From Candidatus Fukatsuia endosymbiont of Tuberolachnus salignus (lineage in GTDB: Bacteria > Pseudomonadota > Gammaproteobacteria > Enterobacterales > Enterobacteriaceae), in contig NZ_OZ034983.1 in assembly GCF_964030845.1 (NCBI RefSeq), forward strand, positions 2,976,001-3,040,000: 64,000 bases of DNA. The letters are read 5' to 3'. The translations under genes and the position numbers were made by a program. Shown here in pieces: positions 8,682 through 16,614 of this stretch; position 1 is the stretch's first letter; each line of letters begins with the position of its first letter. The notes under the pieces were generated by a model. That model made no database searches, had not been told where the DNA came from, and saw only the letters and a program-made list of their open reading frames with translations.

Positions 8682-9104
8682 TCACATCGCTTTTTTGATC
8701 AATTCGATTACACGTAGTTTCGCAATCTCTTTTGCCAGTTCAGCAGATAACTGGGCATAATCAACATCACAGTGAGAATCATTAATATGGCTTTCTGCTT
8801 TGTGCTTAGCTTCCAGCGCCTTTGCTTCATCGAGATCTTCCCCACGAATAGCGGTATCAGCCAGTACGATTACAACATTCGGATGCACCTCAAGGAGGCC
8901 ACCAGAAAGATAAATAAATTCTTCTTCACCGAACTGTTTAACAATACGTACCATGCCAGGATTAATGGAAGTCAATAGCGGAGCATGGCCTGGATAAATG
9001 CCCAATTCTCCTTCACTACCCGTCACCTGAATTTTTTGTACTAGGCCAGAAAACATCCTCTTTTCTGCACTGACCACATCCAGACGGTAAGTCATTGTAG
9101 CCAT
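8682..9104 (-). CDS. atpC: ATP synthase F1 subunit epsilon
   Basis: A 140-residue central-stalk subunit of F1 that couples rotation to catalysis and inhibits ATP hydrolysis through its C-terminal helices. The N-terminal beta-sandwich contains YRLDVVSAEKRMFSG, VTGSEGELGIYPGHAPLLT and IYLSGGLLEVHP. The C-terminal helix-turn-helix includes DLDEAKALEAKHKAE and ends RVIELIKKAM, as in E. coli (139 residues). It is the last gene of the atp operon, 21 bases after atpD. One residue is added at the N-terminus (MATMTY versus MAMTY). Confidence 0.97.
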   Translation of the reverse strand: MATMTYRLDVVSAEKRMFSGLVQKIQVTGSEGELGIYPGHAPLLTSINPGMVRIVKQFGEEEFIYLSGGLLEVHPNVVIVLADTAIRGEDLDEAKALEAKHKAESHINDSHCDVDYAQLSAELAKEIAKLRVIELIKKAM

Positions 9105-9125
9105 GTCACCCTCCTGTCAGCAGTG

Positions 9126-10508
9126 TTACAGTTTTTTGGCTTTTTCCACAGCTTCTTCAATGGTACCAACCATATAGAACGCCTGCTCTGGCAGATGATC
9201 ATAATCACCGTCCATAATGCCTTTAAAACCACGGATAGTATCTTTTAGCGAGACGAATTTGCCTGGAGAACCGGTAAACACTTCCGCAACAAAGAACGGT
9301 TGCGACAGAAAACGCTGAATTTTACGGGCGCGGGAGACAACCAGCTTATCTTCTTCCGATAATTCGTCCATCCCCAGAATCGCAATAATGTCTTTTAGTT
9401 CCTGGTAGCGCTGTAGAATCGATTGAACCCCCCGAGCAACATCATAATGCTCCTGACCAACAATCAACGGATCAAGTTGACGACTGGTAGAATCAAGTGG
9501 ATCAACTGCCGGATAGATACCCAGAGAAGCAATTTGACGGCTTAATACAACAGTTGCATCCAAATGAGCAAAGGTGGTAGCAGGTGATGGATCCGTCAAA
9601 TCATCAGCAGGCACATAGACAGCCTGTACTGAGGTAATAGAACCCGTTTTCGTCGAGGTAATACGTTCCTGCAACACTCCCATTTCTTCTGCCAGAGTGG
9701 GTTGATAACCTACCGCTGATGGCATACGCCCCAACAATGCCGAAACTTCGGTACCCGCCAAGGTATAACGATAAATATTATCGACGAAAAACAGAACGTC
9801 AAGCCCTTCATCACGAAATTTCTCTGCCATAGTGAGGCCAGTCAGCGCCACACGCAGACGGTTGCCTGGTGGCTCATTCATCTGGCCATATACCAGAGAA
9901 ACCTTATCTAATACGTTAGAATCTTTCATTTCATGGTAGAAGTCGTTACCTTCACGGGTACGCTCACCAACCCCGGCAAACACCGAGTAACCTGAATGCT
10001 CAATCGCAATGTTGCGGATAAGCTCCATCATATTTACCGTTTTACCCACGCCAGCACCACCAAACAGACCGACCTTCCCGCCCTTGGCGAACGGACAGAT
10101 CAGATCCATTACTTTGATCCCGGTTTCTAGTAAATCTTGTGAATTGGCAAGTTCTTCATAACGAGGCGCTTCACGGTGGATCGCCCAACGTTCTTCTTCG
10201 CCAATGGCACCTTTCATGTCGATGGGTTCACCCAACACGTTCATAATCCGACCAAGCGTCGCTTTACCAACAGGTACCTTGATCGGATTACCTTGGTTGA
10301 TTACCCGTAATCCGCGCCGTAAACCGTCTGAAGATCCCATTGCAATACAACGAACAACACCACCTCCGAGTTGTTGCTGTACTTCCAACACTAACTTACT
10401 CGCTGCTCCTTTCACCTCAAGAGCATGGTACACCTTAGGCACCGCGTCTTGAGGAAATTCGACGTCCACTACGGCGCCAATTACCTGGATAATCTTTCCA
10501 GTAGCCAT
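9126..10508 (-). CDS. atpD: ATP synthase F1 subunit beta
   Basis: The 460-residue catalytic subunit of F1. It has the P-loop GGAGVGKTVNMMELIRN near residue 149, VGERTREGNDFYHEM with the catalytic Glu, the Walker B-like LFFVDNIYRYTLAGTEVS and the DELSEED segment near 380. The start at 10508 (MATGKIIQVIGAVVDVEF) gives exactly the E. coli length; the frame is open 7 codons further upstream, but those codons are not conserved. It lies between atpG and atpC in the standard order. No catalytic residue is changed. Confidence 0.98.
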   Translation of the reverse strand: MATGKIIQVIGAVVDVEFPQDAVPKVYHALEVKGAASKLVLEVQQQLGGGVVRCIAMGSSDGLRRGLRVINQGNPIKVPVGKATLGRIMNVLGEPIDMKGAIGEEERWAIHREAPRYEELANSQDLLETGIKVMDLICPFAKGGKVGLFGGAGVGKTVNMMELIRNIAIEHSGYSVFAGVGERTREGNDFYHEMKDSNVLDKVSLVYGQMNEPPGNRLRVALTGLTMAEKFRDEGLDVLFFVDNIYRYTLAGTEVSALLGRMPSAVGYQPTLAEEMGVLQERITSTKTGSITSVQAVYVPADDLTDPSPATTFAHLDATVVLSRQIASLGIYPAVDPLDSTSRQLDPLIVGQEHYDVARGVQSILQRYQELKDIIAILGMDELSEEDKLVVSRARKIQRFLSQPFFVAEVFTGSPGKFVSLKDTIRGFKGIMDGDYDHLPEQAFYMVGTIEEAVEKAKKL

Positions 10509-10542
10509 CTTAAATCCTCTACGTAACACGTAAAATTTTACT

Positions 10543-11421
10543 TTAAACCGCGGAGGCTCCCCCGACGATTTCGGTAAGTTCCTGAGTGATGCTAGCCTGA
10601 CGCGCCTTGTTATAAATCAACTGTAACTCTTTGATCAAACTGCCGCCGTTATCAGTGGCGGCTTTCATCGCGACCATGCGCGCTGCCTGTTCGCTAGCCA
10701 GATTCTCAACTACCCCCTGATAAACCTGCGATTCTAAATAGCGGCGCAAAAGCTTATCCAGTAAGACCTTAGGATCGGGTTCATACAGATAATCCCAGGA
10801 TTTTTTCTCCAGTTCACCCTCTTCCGCAGGAAGGAGAGGTAATAACTGTACGATTTGTGGTTCCTGAGACATGGTATTGATGAATTTGTTGTTGACAATA
10901 TACAACTTATCCAGACGGCCTTCATCATAGGCCTGCAACATAACTTTCACTGAACCGATAAGTTCTGACAGCGACGGGTTATCTCCCATCCCCGTCACCT
11001 CGGCAACGATGTTGCTTGCTACACTATTACCACCGAAAGAGCTAAAAAAAGAGACTGCTTTCAATCCAATCAAGGCTAAATTACATTTAATGCCTTTTTC
11101 TGACCAATTTTGCATCTCAGCCAACAATTTCTTGAACAGGTTAGTATTCAAGCCACCGCACAAACCACGGTCAGTGGAAACTACCAAATACCCCACGTGT
11201 TTAATCTCACGTTCTTCTAGATAGGGATGCTTATATTCCAGATTACCTAGTGCGAGATGCCCAATTACATTACGTATCGTTTCCGCATAAGGGCGGCTAG
11301 CTGCCATACGTTCTTGCGATTTACGCATTTTGGAGGCAGCAACCATCTCCATGGCTTTGGTGATTTTTTGCGTGTTTTGCACACTGGCGATCTTGGAACG
11401 TATTTCTTTTGCTCCGGCCAT
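10543..11421 (-). CDS. atpG: ATP synthase F1 subunit gamma
   Basis: A 292-residue rotor shaft of F1. The long N-terminal helix (MAGAKEIRSKIASVQNTQKI) and C-terminal helix (ARQASITQELTEIVGGASAV) form the coiled coil that turns inside the alpha3beta3 ring. The middle Rossmann-like domain contains STDRGLCGGLNTNLFKK. It is slightly longer than the E. coli protein (287), with the extra residues in the loop around PEEGELEKKSWDY. It sits between atpA and atpD. Confidence 0.97.
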   Translation of the reverse strand: MAGAKEIRSKIASVQNTQKITKAMEMVAASKMRKSQERMAASRPYAETIRNVIGHLALGNLEYKHPYLEEREIKHVGYLVVSTDRGLCGGLNTNLFKKLLAEMQNWSEKGIKCNLALIGLKAVSFFSSFGGNSVASNIVAEVTGMGDNPSLSELIGSVKVMLQAYDEGRLDKLYIVNNKFINTMSQEPQIVQLLPLLPAEEGELEKKSWDYLYEPDPKVLLDKLLRRYLESQVYQGVVENLASEQAARMVAMKAATDNGGSLIKELQLIYNKARQASITQELTEIVGGASAV

Positions 11422-11436
11422 TGCTGCTTCTCCTTA

Positions 11437-12981
11437 TTACCAGGACTGAGTTGCCTTAAATTTTTCCAGGATATCTTTTAACTTACCCTCAATTTTATCG
11501 TCATACGCACCAGTTTGGTTAATGTGTTGCAGGAATTCGAAGTATTCACGGTCAGCAAAAGCCAATAACGCCACTTCAAAGCTACTGACCTTAGCCAGTT
11601 CAACATCCGCCAGATAACCCTGTTCCGCCGCAAAGAGCACCAAAGATTGTTGAGCAACGGACATAGGCGCATACTGTTTCTGTTTCAGCAATTCAGTCAC
11701 TTTTTGACCATGATTTAGTTGCTTACGTGTTGCATCATCCAAATCAGAGGCAAACTGGGAGAAAGCAGCGAGCTCACGATACTGTGCCAAGGCGGTACGG
11801 ATACCACCGGACAATTTTTTAATGATTTTGGTTTGCGCGGCACCGCCAACACGGGATACCGAGATACCAGGGTTAACTGCTGGACGAACACCCGCGTTAA
11901 ATAAACCCGATTCAAGGAAGATCTGACCATCAGTAATCGAAATAACGTTTGTTGGCACGAATGCAGAAACGTCACCGGCTTGTGTTTCTATGATAGGTAA
12001 AGCCGTGAGAGAACCGGTTTTACCTTTTACTTTGCCTTTGGTGAAAACATCGACATAAGCAGCATTAACACGAGCAGCACGCTCCAACAAACGCGAATGA
12101 AGATAAAACACATCACCCGGGTAAGCTTCGCGACCAGGTGGACGACGAAGTAACAGGGAAATTTGGCGATATGCTACAGCCTGTTTGGATAAGTCATCAT
12201 AAACAATCAATGCATCTTCACCACGATCGCGAAAATATTCCCCCATAGCACAACCGGAGTAAGGTGCCAAATATTGTAGCGCAGCAGATTCAGAGGCTGT
12301 CGCTACCACTACTATGGTATTCGCTAAGGCGTTATGCTCTTCGAGCTTGCGGACGACATTTGCTACTGTTGAGGCTTTTTGACCGATAGCGACATAAACG
12401 CACTTAATATCAGAATCGCGTTGATTAATTATCGCATCGATCGCCAGTGCCGTTTTACCCGTTTGACGATCGCCAATAATCAATTCACGTTGACCACGAC
12501 CAATGGGTATCATCGCATCAACAGATTTATAGCCTGTTTGAACCGGTTCATCAACAGATTGACGTTCGATTACCCCAGGTGCAATGGCTTCAATGGCGGA
12601 AAAACCATCGTTTTCTATTGGACCTTTGCCATCGATAGGTGCACCTAACGTATTGATAATACGACCTAGCAAGCCGCGGCCAACGGGCACTTCCAAGATA
12701 CGACCAGTACACTTGACTTTCATACCTTCAGCAAGATCAGCGTATGATCCCATTACTACGGCACCCACGGAATCACGTTCCAGGTTTAATGCTATGGCAT
12801 AACGGTTATCCGGTAGTGCGACCATCTCTCCCTGCATCACATCCTTTAAACCATGTACACGGATGATGCCATCGCTAACGGAAATAATAGTCCCTTCATT
12901 GTGAGTCTCACTCACTATCTTAAACTGAGCAATCCGCTCTTTGATCAGTTCACTAATTTCATTGGAATTGAGTTGTTGCAT
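11437..12981 (-). CDS. atpA: ATP synthase F1 subunit alpha
   Basis: A 514-residue non-catalytic nucleotide-binding subunit of F1. The start MQQLNSNEISELIKERIAQF matches E. coli. The P-loop GDRQTGKTALAIDAI lies near residue 169, and the arginine-finger region SISVSRVGGAAQTK (with Arg near 377) reaches the beta-subunit active site. The C-terminal helical domain ends LEKFKATQSW. Length equals the family standard (513). It follows atpH by 14 bases. Confidence 0.98.
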   Translation of the reverse strand: MQQLNSNEISELIKERIAQFKIVSETHNEGTIISVSDGIIRVHGLKDVMQGEMVALPDNRYAIALNLERDSVGAVVMGSYADLAEGMKVKCTGRILEVPVGRGLLGRIINTLGAPIDGKGPIENDGFSAIEAIAPGVIERQSVDEPVQTGYKSVDAMIPIGRGQRELIIGDRQTGKTALAIDAIINQRDSDIKCVYVAIGQKASTVANVVRKLEEHNALANTIVVVATASESAALQYLAPYSGCAMGEYFRDRGEDALIVYDDLSKQAVAYRQISLLLRRPPGREAYPGDVFYLHSRLLERAARVNAAYVDVFTKGKVKGKTGSLTALPIIETQAGDVSAFVPTNVISITDGQIFLESGLFNAGVRPAVNPGISVSRVGGAAQTKIIKKLSGGIRTALAQYRELAAFSQFASDLDDATRKQLNHGQKVTELLKQKQYAPMSVAQQSLVLFAAEQGYLADVELAKVSSFEVALLAFADREYFEFLQHINQTGAYDDKIEGKLKDILEKFKATQSW

Positions 12982-12995
12982 GTGCTTCAGTCCCC

Positions 12996-13529
12996 TTAAG
13001 ACTGCAAGATGTCTGACAGATGTCCAAGACGACCACGTACACTGCCATCTATCACCATATCGCCAGCACGAATAACCACACCAGCAATGACAGACTTATC
13101 GATTTTGCAGTTCAGCTTAACTTTACGTAGCAGCTTCTTTTCCATCACAGCAGATATTTTTTCTCGCTGTATATCGTTTAGCACCCTCGCTGAGGAAACT
13201 TCAACGTCGATGGTTGATTCCAGTAAGGCTCGTAGCTGAATAAACTGTTCAAGTATTTCGGGCAGAACCCGTAAACGACCATTTTCCGCCATAACCCGAA
13301 TAAAATTTTGAGCGAATTCGTCAAGTTGATCACCACAAACGGCAATAAATATTTCTGACATCGCCTCTGGTGCCAAAGAACCGGAAAGCAATTCGGCAAT
13401 ATGTTCATTACGCGCCACTTCGACAGCAAACACTAACATATTTTGCCAAGGTCCAACCGCTTGATGCTCAACAGAAAAATCAAAAGCAGCCTTGGCGTAA
13501 GGGCGAGCTACAGTAACAAATTCAGACAT
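12996..13529 (-). CDS. atpH: ATP synthase F1 subunit delta
   Basis: A 177-residue peripheral-stalk subunit that ties the top of F1 to the b dimer. The N-terminal six-helix domain begins MSEFVTVARPYAKAAFDFS and contains the LDEFAQNFIRVMAENGR segment. The C-terminal part has VLNDIQREKISAVMEKKLL and the conserved GVVIRAGDMVIDGSVRGRL ending. Length is identical to E. coli AtpH (177). It lies 11 bases downstream of atpF. Confidence 0.97.
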   Translation of the reverse strand: MSEFVTVARPYAKAAFDFSVEHQAVGPWQNMLVFAVEVARNEHIAELLSGSLAPEAMSEIFIAVCGDQLDEFAQNFIRVMAENGRLRVLPEILEQFIQLRALLESTIDVEVSSARVLNDIQREKISAVMEKKLLRKVKLNCKIDKSVIAGVVIRAGDMVIDGSVRGRLGHLSDILQS

Positions 13530-13540
13530 TAGCCCCTCAC

Positions 13541-14011
13541 TTACAGTTCAGCAACCATTTTATCAACGATGTCGCTACTAATAGCGTCATCCACGGAACG
13601 TTCGATAATTTTCTCAGCGCCAGCTATTGCTAACATTGCGATTTGTTTACGCAACTCTTCATAAGTGCGCTTACGTTCAGCCTCTATCTCAGCCTGTGCT
13701 TGCGTTACAATTTTGTTACGTTCCTGTTCAGCCTCGGTCTTCGCTTCTTCAAGGATCTGAGCTTTACGTTTACTTGCTTGCTCGATGATCACCTGAGCCT
13801 GTGCTTTGGCTTTATTCAATTGGTCAGTCGCATTGGTTTGCGCTAAGTCCAAGTCTTTTTTGGCACGCTCCGCAGAAGCAAGACCGTCAGCAATTTCTTT
13901 TTGACGCTTCTCAATGGCAGCCATAATCGGCGGCCACACATACTTCATACAGAAGATGACGAACAGAAAAAACGCGATGGCCTGGCCGAGGATTGTTGCG
14001 TTAAGGTTCAC
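13541..14011 (-). CDS. atpF: ATP synthase Fo subunit b
   Basis: A 156-residue peripheral-stalk subunit. A single N-terminal membrane helix (MNLNATILGQAIAFFLFVIF, continuing to CMKYVWPP) is followed by a long Ala/Lys/Glu-rich amphipathic helix that dimerises into the stator. The C-terminal segment (AGAEKIIERSVDDAISSDI) binds delta. Length equals E. coli AtpF (156). It lies between atpE and atpH. Confidence 0.97.
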   Translation of the reverse strand: MNLNATILGQAIAFFLFVIFCMKYVWPPIMAAIEKRQKEIADGLASAERAKKDLDLAQTNATDQLNKAKAQAQVIIEQASKRKAQILEEAKTEAEQERNKIVTQAQAEIEAERKRTYEELRKQIAMLAIAGAEKIIERSVDDAISSDIVDKMVAEL

Positions 14012-14080
14012 AGCACAATGCCTCTTTAAAAGTTAATAGATGAGCATAAATTGATAGTAGAGAGAAATACGCTACTTTTT

Positions 14081-14320
14081 TTACGCAACAGCAAACATCA
14101 GGTATAGACCAAGACCAACGGCAATCATAGGGATCGCATCAACCAGTCCCATGACGATAAAAAATTGTGTACGTAGCAAGGGAATTAAATCAGGCTGACG
14201 TGCTGCACCTTCCAAAAATTTACCACCCAGGATGCCGATACCGACCGCAGCACCGATTGCCGCTAACCCCATCATTACAGCGGCAGCCATGTACAGCAGA
14301 TCCATATTCAGGTTTTCCAT
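14081..14320 (-). CDS. atpE: ATP synthase Fo subunit c
   Basis: A 79-residue proteolipid forming the rotating c-ring. It has two membrane helices joined by the polar loop ARQPDLIPLLR. Helix 2 holds the proton-carrying Asp in MGLVDAIPMIAVGLGLY (position 61 in E. coli numbering). Helix 1 is Gly/Ala-rich (AAIGAAVGIGILGGKF). ATG 14320 (MENLNMDLLYMAAA) gives exactly the E. coli length; four upstream codons starting MET.. are also open but not conserved. The 69-base gap to atpF is the longest within the operon and is a place for translation-enhancing signals. Confidence 0.97.
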   Translation of the reverse strand: MENLNMDLLYMAAAVMMGLAAIGAAVGIGILGGKFLEGAARQPDLIPLLRTQFFIVMGLVDAIPMIAVGLGLYLMFAVA

Positions 14321-14362
14321 GATAGTCTCCATATTAAGTTAAAACACAGTAGTATAAAAAAA

Positions 14363-15187
14363 TCAGTGCTCTTCAGATGCCATCGAGAGATAGACAATCG
14401 TCAGAACCATGAAAATAAAGGCCTGTAGCGCAATGATCAGGATATGAAAAATGGCCCAAGGCACACTTAACAACCACTGTGACCACCAAGGTAACAGACC
14501 GGCAATCAGGATGAAGATCAACTCACCTGCATACATATTGCCGAACAGTCGTAGACCCAGTGAAACAGGTTTAGACAGCAGGCTAACACCTTCAAGGACC
14601 AGATTGACTGGAATAAATATCGGGTGATTAAAAGGTTGCAGGGTTAATTCTTTCACGAAGCCGCCAACCCCCTTCATTTTAATGCTATAGAATAGAATCA
14701 GAATGAACACACCCAATGCCATTGATACGGTAATACTTACGTCAGCGGTAGGAACCACACGTAACGCCGGTAATCCAAAAATATGCTCAGCGATATAGGG
14801 TAGTAAATCAATCGGCAATAAATCCATGGTATTCATCAACACTACCCAAACGAACACTGTTAAGGCGAGTGGTGCGATAACCTTGCTTTTGCCGTGATAC
14901 ATATCCCGCACATTGCTGTCAACAAAGCCAATAACTAACTCAACCGCGGTCTGTAACTTACCGGGTACACCACTGGTGGCACCTGCCGCTATCCTGCGGA
15001 AAACAAGCAGAAAGAAGAGACCCAACACAAAGGAAAAAAACAGCGAATCAATGTTCAACGTCCAAAACGAGGCAGAACCCACAGAGTCGGGATTGATTAG
15101 CTCAAAAGTGCGGAGATCCAACTGAAGGTGATTCAGGTGGTGAGTTATATACTCTTGTTGAGAGGGGCTTTCTCCTGATGCAGACAT
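14363..15187 (-). CDS. atpB: ATP synthase Fo subunit a
   Basis: A 274-residue membrane subunit forming the proton half-channels beside the c-ring. It has five to six membrane helices. The essential Arg is in SLGLRLFGNMYAGELIFILI (R210 in E. coli), and the conserved polar helix after it ends the protein at SMASEEH. The N-terminus MSASGESPSQQEYITHHLNH matches the enterobacterial form. It is the first gene of the atp operon here because atpI is missing. The upstream 339 bases carry no gene on this strand. Confidence 0.97.
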   Translation of the reverse strand: MSASGESPSQQEYITHHLNHLQLDLRTFELINPDSVGSASFWTLNIDSLFFSFVLGLFFLLVFRRIAAGATSGVPGKLQTAVELVIGFVDSNVRDMYHGKSKVIAPLALTVFVWVVLMNTMDLLPIDLLPYIAEHIFGLPALRVVPTADVSITVSMALGVFILILFYSIKMKGVGGFVKELTLQPFNHPIFIPVNLVLEGVSLLSKPVSLGLRLFGNMYAGELIFILIAGLLPWWSQWLLSVPWAIFHILIIALQAFIFMVLTIVYLSMASEEH

Positions 15188-15526
15188 GATGCCTCTACCG
15201 TCACTGATAATTATTGATAATTTGTAGACCTCTTGCGAAACCTACTGTGCTATGAGCTGTTTGTCTTTCTGATACACTCGAGTGCAGTAAAATTACTGTG
15301 TTACTGGTACTCATGGCTTAACCCGATTTAAGCTTTGAACACAAGGAGCTCAACCAACCGAAAGCGAGCAAATTATACGATGCAATCAAATGAATTCAAT
15401 CTATAAGTAACGAAAAGGTGAAGTATTATTAAAAAACGCGATTCATCTACGGTTTTTACAAGTAAAATATTGTATGTATTGACCTAAGGTTATTTAACCT
15501 CCCTATTATTTAAGAAGACCATAAAA
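15188..15526. other. Gene-free spacer where atpI would be; holds a dispersed repeat end
   Basis: In E. coli and Yersinia atpI lies between rsmG and atpB. Here no reading frame in this stretch resembles AtpI. It holds one end of the dispersed repeat in reverse orientation (TAGACCTCTTGCGAAACC, 15225-15242) and otherwise AT-rich sequence that must contain the atp promoter (minus) and the promoter of the LprI-like gene (plus). No convincing -10/-35 elements were pinned down. Confidence 0.6.
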
Positions 15527-15940
15527 ATGGGCATTATTTTTTCTTTTTTCTGGGCGTTATTATTACTCACATCGACACAATGGGTTTATGCTGTGCAAAA
15601 TTGCGATAATCCCAACAGTAGCCAGAGGGAGTTAAATGAATGTTACGACAAACTCTACAAACAGTCGGATGCAGAACTCAATGTTCTCTACAAGCTGATC
15701 GTTCAACATCTGAAAGGTGATAAAAACGGCACTGAGCTTTTAGTTAAAGCCCAGCGTGCCTGGTTATCCTATTGCGATGCAGAATGCGATTTCTTTTCGT
15801 TTAGTGTGGCTCAAGGGAGCGTTTATCCCATGATCTTGCTTAGCTGTTTGAATTCTCAAACTCAATTACGGATCAACGATTTCCAACGTTACTTAAAGTG
15901 TGAAGAAGGAAATTTAAGTTGTTCCGTACCTGGCGGTTAG
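15527..15940 (+). CDS. LprI-like (DUF1311 family) secreted protein
   Basis: A 137-residue protein with a clear Sec signal peptide (MGIIFSFFWALLLLTSTQWV, cleavage expected after YAVQ or nearby). The mature domain shows the DUF1311/LprI pattern: Asn/Glu-Cys-Tyr (LNECYDKLYKQSDAELNVLY), then AQRAWLSYCDAECDFF, then YPMILLSCLNSQTQLR. Six or more Cys residues suggest disulphides in the periplasm. Some members of this family inhibit host lysozyme, which would fit a host-associated bacterium; that role is inferred. It lies on the opposite strand between rsmG and atpB, in the position of atpI, so it is probably an insertion in this lineage. Confidence 0.75.
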   Translation: MGIIFSFFWALLLLTSTQWVYAVQNCDNPNSSQRELNECYDKLYKQSDAELNVLYKLIVQHLKGDKNGTELLVKAQRAWLSYCDAECDFFSFSVAQGSVYPMILLSCLNSQTQLRINDFQRYLKCEEGNLSCSVPGG

Positions 15941-15953
15941 CACAGTAGTAACC

Positions 15954-16571
15954 TTATTTTAAAATAACTAAATGACGTGCTTCAGGCAGATTTGGTATTT
16001 GCAATTTAACTATTAATTCTGTGGTTATTCCTGCAGGTAAGTTCGCTAACTCGTCATTTGGTTTCAACCCTTTCAATGCGTAAAAACGTCCTTCATGTTG
16101 TTTATTCACTAAATGGTGACACCAAGACAGCATATCTTGCAGTGAAGCGAATGCGCGGCTTATCACGCCATCAAACAACGGATTTGCAATGAAGCTCTTA
16201 ACACGGCTTTGTATCGGTTCAATATTGGTTATTTTTAATTCATGCTGTACTTGTCGTAGAAAGCGAACTCTTTTGCCTAAGCTGTCAAGTAAGGTGAAAT
16301 GAGCATCAGGACAAACAATAGCGAGTGGAATACCAGGCAAACCTGCACCACTACCAACATCAATAAACCTGCTCCCTTGCAGGTAAGGTTTAATAACTAT
16401 GCTGTCCATAATATGGCGAATTAGCATTTGTTGAGGATCACGCACAGAGGTTAAATTATAAGTTTTATTCCATTTATCTAATAAATTAACATAACTAATC
16501 AACTGTTGTTTTTGTCTATCAGGTAAAATTATCTCCTTTTCATTGAGCAAAGATCCTAATTCTTTTAGCAT
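15954..16571 (-). CDS. rsmG: 16S rRNA (m7G527) methyltransferase RsmG
   Basis: A 205-residue Rossmann-fold methyltransferase that modifies G527 of 16S rRNA. The SAM-binding motif FIDVGSGAGLPGIPLAI lies near residue 60, followed by TLLDSLGKRVRFLRQV and ISRAFASLQDMLSWC. ATG 16571 (MLKELGSLLNEKEI) matches the E. coli start (207 residues). The frame is open to 16622 and an earlier start there would overlap mnmG by 8 bases, so a 222-residue form cannot be excluded. It sits directly downstream of mnmG in the usual operon. Confidence 0.94.
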   Translation of the reverse strand: MLKELGSLLNEKEIILPDRQKQQLISYVNLLDKWNKTYNLTSVRDPQQMLIRHIMDSIVIKPYLQGSRFIDVGSGAGLPGIPLAIVCPDAHFTLLDSLGKRVRFLRQVQHELKITNIEPIQSRVKSFIANPLFDGVISRAFASLQDMLSWCHHLVNKQHEGRFYALKGLKPNDELANLPAGITTELIVKLQIPNLPEARHLVILK

Positions 16572-16614
16572 CAAAATATTTTTTGAATTTGAAATCATAT
16601 CGCCAACACTTAAA

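Noticed and set aside
8560..8685. GlmU N-terminal extension of 42 codons
   Set aside because: It runs through a dispersed repeat and terminator hairpin and is not conserved in the family.
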